Shown piece by piece: positions 60,274-64,000 of a DNA stretch of 64,000 nucleotides. The notes under the pieces are model-generated. The model searched no databases, was not told the DNA's origin, and saw only the letters and a program-made list of their open reading frames with translations. The stretch comes from Tepidicaulis marinus (lineage in GTDB: Bacteria > Pseudomonadota > Alphaproteobacteria > Parvibaculales > Parvibaculaceae). Where the stretch lies: assembly GCF_000739695.1 (NCBI RefSeq), contig NZ_BBIO01000007.1, forward strand, positions 103,543-167,542. Direction: 5' to 3'. Positions within the stretch are counted from its first letter, which is position 1; each line of letters opens with the position of its first letter. The translations under genes were made by a program, and so were the position numbers.

Positions 60274-61452
60274 ATGGCCGCCGCCCCTCAGCTTCGCCGT
60301 CCCGGCCCCCTCCACACGCTGGGCATTCTTGCCCGCCTTAGCCTGCGCGCGCTCAAAAGCCGCTGGCAGGGGGAGGGAGCGGACCCGGAGAAGGAGGCGG
60401 AGGCCTTCGCCGCCGCCTTTACCGGGGCGATGCGCGCCCATGAGCACAGTTTCGCCGGCTGGGCCTGCGCAGATGTGCCGGCGGGCGCGGCGGACTGGGT
60501 CGATACCGGCATCGATCTCGAACGCGGCCAGCGCTTTTCGCTTTTTGCCGCGGGCGCCGTCTGGCTTGCCCGCCCGCTCGGCCTGCGCTTCGGCCCGCAA
60601 ACGGGGCTCTGGCTGCGCATCGGGGAAGGGCGGATCGAAAAGATGATCGGCGCCACCCATAGCGGCGAGGCGGATGTCTCGGGCCGGCTCTATGTCATCA
60701 CCAAGCCACCCGGCGAATGGCTGAGCGAGGCGGGGGATTTCGACCCGGCTTACCCGCGCGAGGAACTGGAAGGCGGCTTCACGCTTGGCATCAGCCTCTG
60801 GAAAAACCGGGACGGCCCGCGCGCGCTCCAGCCCCTGCAGGAGGCGCACCCGCTTTTCGCCCGCGAGGTGAAGCGCCTTGCCGCCCCCATCAAAACGCCG
60901 GAGGGCTGGCATTATCTCTGGCGCCTCGGCCAGGGGGAAATCTACCGCCAGGAGCATGAGGCGGATAATTGCATGCACTGCCACACGAAAGAGGACGTCG
61001 GCATTCTGCAATATCCCGCGCCCATGCCGCTCACCGACACGCTCACCCTCGACTGGCGCTGGAAGGCGGACCGGCTGCCCTCCGCGCTCGCCGAAGACAT
61101 CCAGCCGACCCATGATTATCTCTCCATCGCGGTGGAGTTCGATAATGGCCAGGACCTGACCTACATGTGGTCCGGCGGGCTTGCCCCCGGCACGATCTTC
61201 CGCTGCCCGCTTCCCTGGTGGGACGAGCGCGAAACCCACTGGGTGCTGCGCGGGCCGAAGGACCTTGGCCGCTGGCTCGATGAAAGCCGCCCGCTCAAGG
61301 CCGATTATGAAAAGGCGATCGGCGGCGAGCTGCCCCGTTCCGTCACCGCCGTCTGGCTGATCGCGGTCTCCTGCTTCCAGCGCGGGGAGGGCGTGTGCAC
61401 CTATGAGCGCATCGAGCTCGTGGACGGGCGCGAGCATGTAAGGGTGGTTTAG
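60274..61452 (+). CDS. DUF3047-like protein with lectin-like N-domain and a CxxCH motif
   Basis: A 392-residue protein. The C-terminal half (LTLDWRWKADRLPSALAED, then YMWSGGLAPGTIF and TAVWLIAV) resembles DUF3047. The N-terminal part (WVDTGIDLERGQRFSLFAAG, GLWLRIGEG) looks like a PA-IL/LecA-type beta-sandwich. Between them is CMHCH at residues 233-237, the pattern for covalent heme c. No signal peptide is evident, which argues against a secreted cytochrome unless the start is wrong. A role is unknown. GGAAAGGAAACCCC precedes the ATG. It converges with the phosphatase gene across a palindromic repeat. Confidence 0.72.
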   Translation: MAAAPQLRRPGPLHTLGILARLSLRALKSRWQGEGADPEKEAEAFAAAFTGAMRAHEHSFAGWACADVPAGAADWVDTGIDLERGQRFSLFAAGAVWLARPLGLRFGPQTGLWLRIGEGRIEKMIGATHSGEADVSGRLYVITKPPGEWLSEAGDFDPAYPREELEGGFTLGISLWKNRDGPRALQPLQEAHPLFAREVKRLAAPIKTPEGWHYLWRLGQGEIYRQEHEADNCMHCHTKEDVGILQYPAPMPLTDTLTLDWRWKADRLPSALAEDIQPTHDYLSIAVEFDNGQDLTYMWSGGLAPGTIFRCPLPWWDERETHWVLRGPKDLGRWLDESRPLKADYEKAIGGELPRSVTAVWLIAVSCFQRGEGVCTYERIELVDGREHVRVV

Positions 61453-61466
61453 ATCCCCGCCGAAAG

Positions 61467-61538
61467 ATTCCGTGTCTGCGGCGCATCGCTTCGCGCTGCA
61501 CCGCGCACGGAATGACGAAATCATAGTCCGTCATTCCG
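61467..61538. repeat. Composite palindromic intergenic repeat
   Basis: ATTCCGTG (61467-61474) pairs with CACGGAAT (61506-61513). The partly overlapping CGGAATGACG (61508-61517) pairs with CGTCATTCCG (61529-61538). The two stems compete for the same bases. The GTCATTCCG core is the kind of unit found in dispersed extragenic palindromes. It sits between two convergent genes. Confidence 0.6.
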
Positions 61539-61607
61539 GAAGCCGGTTTGCCCGGCATTTTCAATGCCGCCGGCAAAGCGCGCTATCCGGAATCTCTCTC
61601 CGCTGGC

Positions 61608-62297
61608 TCAGAACCCCGCGAAAGCCTCCGGCGCGAGGCGGCGCAGCGCGTCCGGAAACGCGTCATAATGATCGATGACGATATCCGCGCCGAGCTCGCC
61701 CACCGGCACCCGCGTATATCCGAAGGAAAGAGCGATGGAGGGAATGCCCGCCGCCAGCGCCGCATCGATATCGGGCGCGGAATCCCCCACCATGATCGCC
61801 CGGCCCGCATCCCCGCCGAGCCGGCGCACCGCTTCCAGAAGATGACCCGGATGGGGCTTCTTCACCGGCAGCGTATCCCCGCCAATGACCACGGGGAAAA
61901 AATGCGTGAGCGAAAGCGCTTCGAGCACCTGATGGGCGAGGCTTTCGATCTTGTTCGTGCACACGGCCATGGCCGCGCCGTGGTCGGCCAGCCTTTCAAG
62001 CTGCGCCAGAACGCCGGGCCACAGCACCGTGTGATCGGCAATATGCTCGGAATAATAGGCGATGAAGTCCTGAAAGGCCTGGTCGAGCTGCGCTTCGCTG
62101 GCGGGCTCGCCCGTCTCCTTGAAGCCGCGCTCCATGAGCAGCCGCGCGCCGCCGCCGACGAGATGGCGCACCCGCGCCTCCGGCACTTCCTCGCGGCCAT
62201 GGCGCGCCAGGATCACATTCATCGTGTGGCAAAGGTCCGGGGCCGTATCGGCCAGGGTGCCGTCGAGATCGAAAAGAAGAACAGGCCGCGCGCTCAT
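61608..62297 (-). CDS. gph: Phosphoglycolate phosphatase (HAD family)
   Basis: A 229-residue HAD phosphatase. Motif I is FDLDGTLADTAPDL with the nucleophile Asp near residue 10, motif II is VCTNK, and motif III/IV is KKPHP followed by MVGDSAPDIDAA. The cap insertion and length fit Gph, which clears 2-phosphoglycolate from DNA repair or oxygenase reactions. The start at MSARPV is chosen because the open frame upstream is not family-like. It may form a unit with the GNAT gene upstream on the same strand. Confidence 0.88.
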   Translation of the reverse strand: MSARPVLLFDLDGTLADTAPDLCHTMNVILARHGREEVPEARVRHLVGGGARLLMERGFKETGEPASEAQLDQAFQDFIAYYSEHIADHTVLWPGVLAQLERLADHGAAMAVCTNKIESLAHQVLEALSLTHFFPVVIGGDTLPVKKPHPGHLLEAVRRLGGDAGRAIMVGDSAPDIDAALAAGIPSIALSFGYTRVPVGELGADIVIDHYDAFPDALRRLAPEAFAGF

Positions 62298-62478
62298 ATC
62301 AGTCTCTGTATTTAAGCTCTGGCTGCATGGGAGCAGCCGGACGTTCTCTCGCATGCGGGCAGCGCCGATGCAAGCGGCAAGCACCGGATGCGCCCGCGCC
62401 GCGCGCCTGTGGATAAGCCGGAAAGGAATCCGCCTTCAAGTGCTTGGGCGGAGAACCGGATTCAAAATCTGAAGCGCT

Positions 62479-63225
62479 TCATCCAGCATCTGAACTTTGC
62501 CCGGCGGCAATGCCGAGAGCTTTAAGCCGCGCTTCAAGACCCCCGCGCGCCCGTTCCCAGTCCGCCCGCGTGAAACCGAACATCACCGTGTCGCGCAGGC
62601 GCATCTGCCCCGTCTCATGGCCTGCTTCGTCCCGCACGGGCAGATGCATGTGATGGCGCAGCACCCCCTCGCGCACCGCGCCGAGCTTGGCGATGGCGGC
62701 CTGCGAGCGCGTGTTGAGCGCGTCGGTCTTCAGCTCCATGCGGGTGAGGCCCAGCCTCTCGAAGCCATGGGCAAGCAGCAGATATTTCGCCGCCGGGTTC
62801 ACCGCCCCGCCCCAATGGGAGGGGTGATACCAGGTGTGGCCGATCTCCGCCCGCCGGTCCCGGCTGGAAATGTTGAGATAGCGGGTGGAGCCGGCAAGCG
62901 GCCCTTCCTCGCCCGCGCCGCCCGGACCCTGAGAACCGGCGAGCCGGATCGCCCAGACGCTTTCGCGCCCCGCTTCCGCCTCGCCCAGCGACCAGTCGAA
63001 CCAGGCATCGAAGCGGGCCCCGCGCGCGGCAATGGGCATCCAGCGCCAGATGCGCGCCTCCGACCCGGCGGCCCGTAAGCCCTCCCGGTGCGCGGGAGAA
63101 AGCGGCTCGAGCCGCACCGGCCCGAGCGTGAGCAGGCAGGCCCGCCAGTCTTGGGATTCAAGCGGGGGGAGCGGGGCGCCGAGCCGGGTTTCGGGCGGGC
63201 CGGATGGATCAGACAAGTCGGTCAC
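62479..63225 (-). CDS. GNAT-family N-acetyltransferase (RimJ/RimL-like)
   Basis: A 248-residue acetyltransferase. The N-terminal part LGPVRLEPLSPAHREGLRAAG, the strand AGSTRYLNISSRDRRAEIGHTWYHPSHWGG, and LLAHGFERLGLTRMELKTDALNTRSQAAIAKLGA (CoA-binding motif A and the Asn/Arg of motif B) mark a RimJ/RimL-type enzyme that acetylates an amine, often a protein N-terminus or small molecule. The GTG start has AAGGAAG just upstream. The frame is open for 43 more codons upstream, but that part is Arg/Ala-rich, as expected from base composition alone. Confidence 0.8.
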   Translation of the reverse strand: MTDLSDPSGPPETRLGAPLPPLESQDWRACLLTLGPVRLEPLSPAHREGLRAAGSEARIWRWMPIAARGARFDAWFDWSLGEAEAGRESVWAIRLAGSQGPGGAGEEGPLAGSTRYLNISSRDRRAEIGHTWYHPSHWGGAVNPAAKYLLLAHGFERLGLTRMELKTDALNTRSQAAIAKLGAVREGVLRHHMHLPVRDEAGHETGQMRLRDTVMFGFTRADWERARGGLEARLKALGIAAGQSSDAG

Positions 63226-63795
63226 GTCGGTCTTCCTTTTGTAGGGGCGGTCGAGGGGAGCGCATTGGCCCCATAAAGCCCGCGCCGCGCGCAAATGGGC
63301 AGAGCCAATCCGCGCATGGGCGCCATGCCGCCCATGGCCGTCGCGGGGCTCCACGGGCCATTTCGAGGAAGCGCCAAAAGCTCCGCGGCGGCGCGCCGCC
63401 CAGAGGGATGAAACTTCGGCCCCGCCTTAAAAGGAGGGGCAAGGAGCGCCGCAAGCGACGATCCTAGCTAGATACGGTTCGCCTGACGGCGCTCCTCGCG
63501 CGGCGTTTTTTGGTTCGCTACCGGCCCGCCCAGCTCGCCCGCAGCCTGAAAGGCTGCGCCGGGTCGTAGTGCCCGGACCCATGCCGGTACCCCCGGGACG
63601 CGCGGGACCGTTATTTCCGCGCGCCGCAGGCGCCGCTCCCGTTCCGGCAGGCGGCCGGTCCGTCCACCCCCTCCACGAAACGGGACGGGCTCAGAATAAA
63701 GGCGGGGGAAAAGGCGGGGATAAGTTTTAGATATGACTGATAGCCTGCCTATGTACGCTACTAGAGATTCTTACCAAAAAAGGGAGAGGGCTACG
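63226..63795. other. Hairpin-rich non-coding stretch before the right edge
   Basis: About 570 bases without a supported gene. The part up to about 63700 is very G/C-rich and packed with inverted repeats: GGAGCGCCG (63443-63451) with CGGCGCTCC (63487-63495), CGCCGC (63447-63452) with GCGGCG (63500-63505) followed by six T, and GCAGCCT-GAA-AGGCTGC (63541-63557). After about 63710 the sequence turns A/T-rich. No tmRNA, RNase P or SRP RNA signature was found. It may be a structured RNA, a repeat element or a composition boundary. Confidence 0.5.
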
Positions 63796-64000
63796 TTAGG
63801 TTGCAGCAATCGTAGACAGCATTTTTAGTTCGTCAATCCAATCGACAAACGCAAATTCTGGTGAATTCAATACGGTGGCGAAACACAAGTCAGTTGGGTG
63901 TAAGATCGACGGCCCTTTATACCGAGAAAGTATTTTGCCTATTTCTTGTTTGGTTTCGGAGTTCCAATGTGCAGATGCGTTGCGAACAATTTGAAGATGG
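63796..64000 (-). CDS. Partial HEPN-like protein (C-terminal 67 residues)
   Basis: A minus-strand frame stays open for 67 codons from the window edge to a TAA at 63796-63798. It ends in a hydrophobic, acidic tail (FAFVDWIDELKMLSTIAAT). Near its start it has VRNASAHWNSETKQEI, which contains the Arg-Asn-x-x-x-His (Rx4H) motif of HEPN RNase domains. The N-terminal part and start lie beyond the window. Base composition is much lower in G/C than in all neighbours (24 of 60 bases at 63901-63960), suggesting transfer. HEPN proteins are frequent in toxin-antitoxin and abortive-infection systems. The reading frame is clear; the domain call is inferred from a short motif. Confidence 0.55.
   Translation of the reverse strand, partial: HLQIVRNASAHWNSETKQEIGKILSRYKGPSILHPTDLCFATVLNSPEFAFVDWIDELKMLSTIAAT

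Noticed and set aside
63471..63690. Short minus-strand peptides (e.g. one ending GACGARK, another ending ERRQANRI) in the same stretch
   Set aside because: Frames are open mainly because the DNA is G/C-rich. They have no ribosome sites, and the sequence is better explained by inverted repeats.
63226..63720. tmRNA, RNase P RNA, SRP RNA or 6S RNA in the hairpin-rich stretch
   Set aside because: The diagnostic segments were looked for on both strands and not found: an ANDN-type tag, GAGGAAAGTCC, and GGTCAGG-with-GGAAGGGAGC. Only generic hairpins remain.
60067..63795. Integration of the right-edge segment at the tRNA-Val gene
   Set aside because: The tRNA is about 3.6 kb from the composition change, ordinary host genes lie between, and no duplicated tRNA end was found in the window.
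1..64000. CRISPR arrays, insertion sequences, integrases or prophage genes
   Set aside because: No regularly spaced repeats, transposase or recombinase motifs were seen. The only direct tandem repeat noted is the 12-base pair at 49802-49825.

Overview
The window is GC-rich chromosomal DNA with densely packed genes, short intergenic gaps, frequent ATGA or 8-base overlaps and clear GGAG-type ribosome binding sites. The gene set points to an alphaproteobacterium: a FixL-type heme-PAS kinase, PleC/DivJ-style histidine kinases, GcvA-type LysR regulators, a cobalamin set with a DUF1289 gene, and many acyl-CoA dehydrogenases. The emphasis on fatty-acyl-CoA (possibly steroid or hydrocarbon) catabolism would suit an oil- or lipid-degrading Hyphomicrobiales/Parvibaculum-like organism, but that placement is inference. 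No rRNA, insertion sequence, phage gene or CRISPR array was found. One tRNA (Val, CAC) is present.

Layout. 0.15-4.6 kb: three overlapping genes for two CrtI/phytoene-dehydrogenase-like flavoproteins and a folate-binding GcvT-like protein. 4.9-7.0 kb: an EF-hand protein followed by ECF sigma, membrane anti-sigma candidate and a CnrX/Spy-like periplasmic sensor. 7.0-9.9 kb: a PuuB-like oxidase and PuuA-like glutamine-synthetase-family ligase, then a convergent LysR gene and a divergent enoyl-CoA hydratase. 12-15 kb: two convergent PAS kinases, the first a likely heme oxygen sensor. 15.3-18 kb: aminopeptidase N. 18.2-23.2 kb: an HAE1-type RND pump and adaptor with a divergent MarR regulator. 23.4-25.9 kb: a tandem acyl-CoA dehydrogenase pair. 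26-32 kb: MltF, DusA, a TauE exporter, a thioesterase, a phosphohexomutase and an aspartic protease. 32.3-35.4 kb: cobA, DUF1289, cobS and cobT. 35.5-44.5 kb: a LysR gene, crotonase-family genes, a second acyl-CoA dehydrogenase pair, a membrane kinase, a small monooxygenase-like protein and another acyl-CoA dehydrogenase. 44.6-49.7 kb: a betaine-type ABC fusion protein, an MFE-2-like SDR, a nucleoside transporter and a GST. 50-54.3 kb: a GPH sugar symporter, LLM flavoenzyme, thioesterase and a classical acyl-CoA dehydrogenase. 54.3-63.2 kb: UDG-family protein, lipoprotein hydrolase, Hsp20, patatin-like protein, membrane protein, tRNA-Val, a DUF3047-like protein with a CxxCH motif, phosphoglycolate phosphatase and a GNAT acetyltransferase.

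Functional reading. Six acyl-CoA dehydrogenases, three crotonase-family proteins, an MFE-2-like dehydrogenase and two hot-dog thioesterases form a dispersed acyl-CoA beta-oxidation set. Four of the dehydrogenases lie in two adjacent pairs, and none of those four has the usual YEG active-site motif, as in heteromeric steroid-type enzymes. The left 10 kb looks like catabolism of an amine or methylated compound: flavin oxidation, folate-linked one-carbon transfer and gamma-glutamylation.

The right edge differs. After about 63.7 kb base composition drops sharply (24 G/C in the 60 bases from 63901). An unfinished minus-strand gene enters from outside, ending in a protein with an RNxxxH motif typical of HEPN ribonucleases. 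It is preceded by a hairpin-rich non-coding stretch. This looks like the border of an accessory, perhaps defence-related, segment lying mostly beyond the window.
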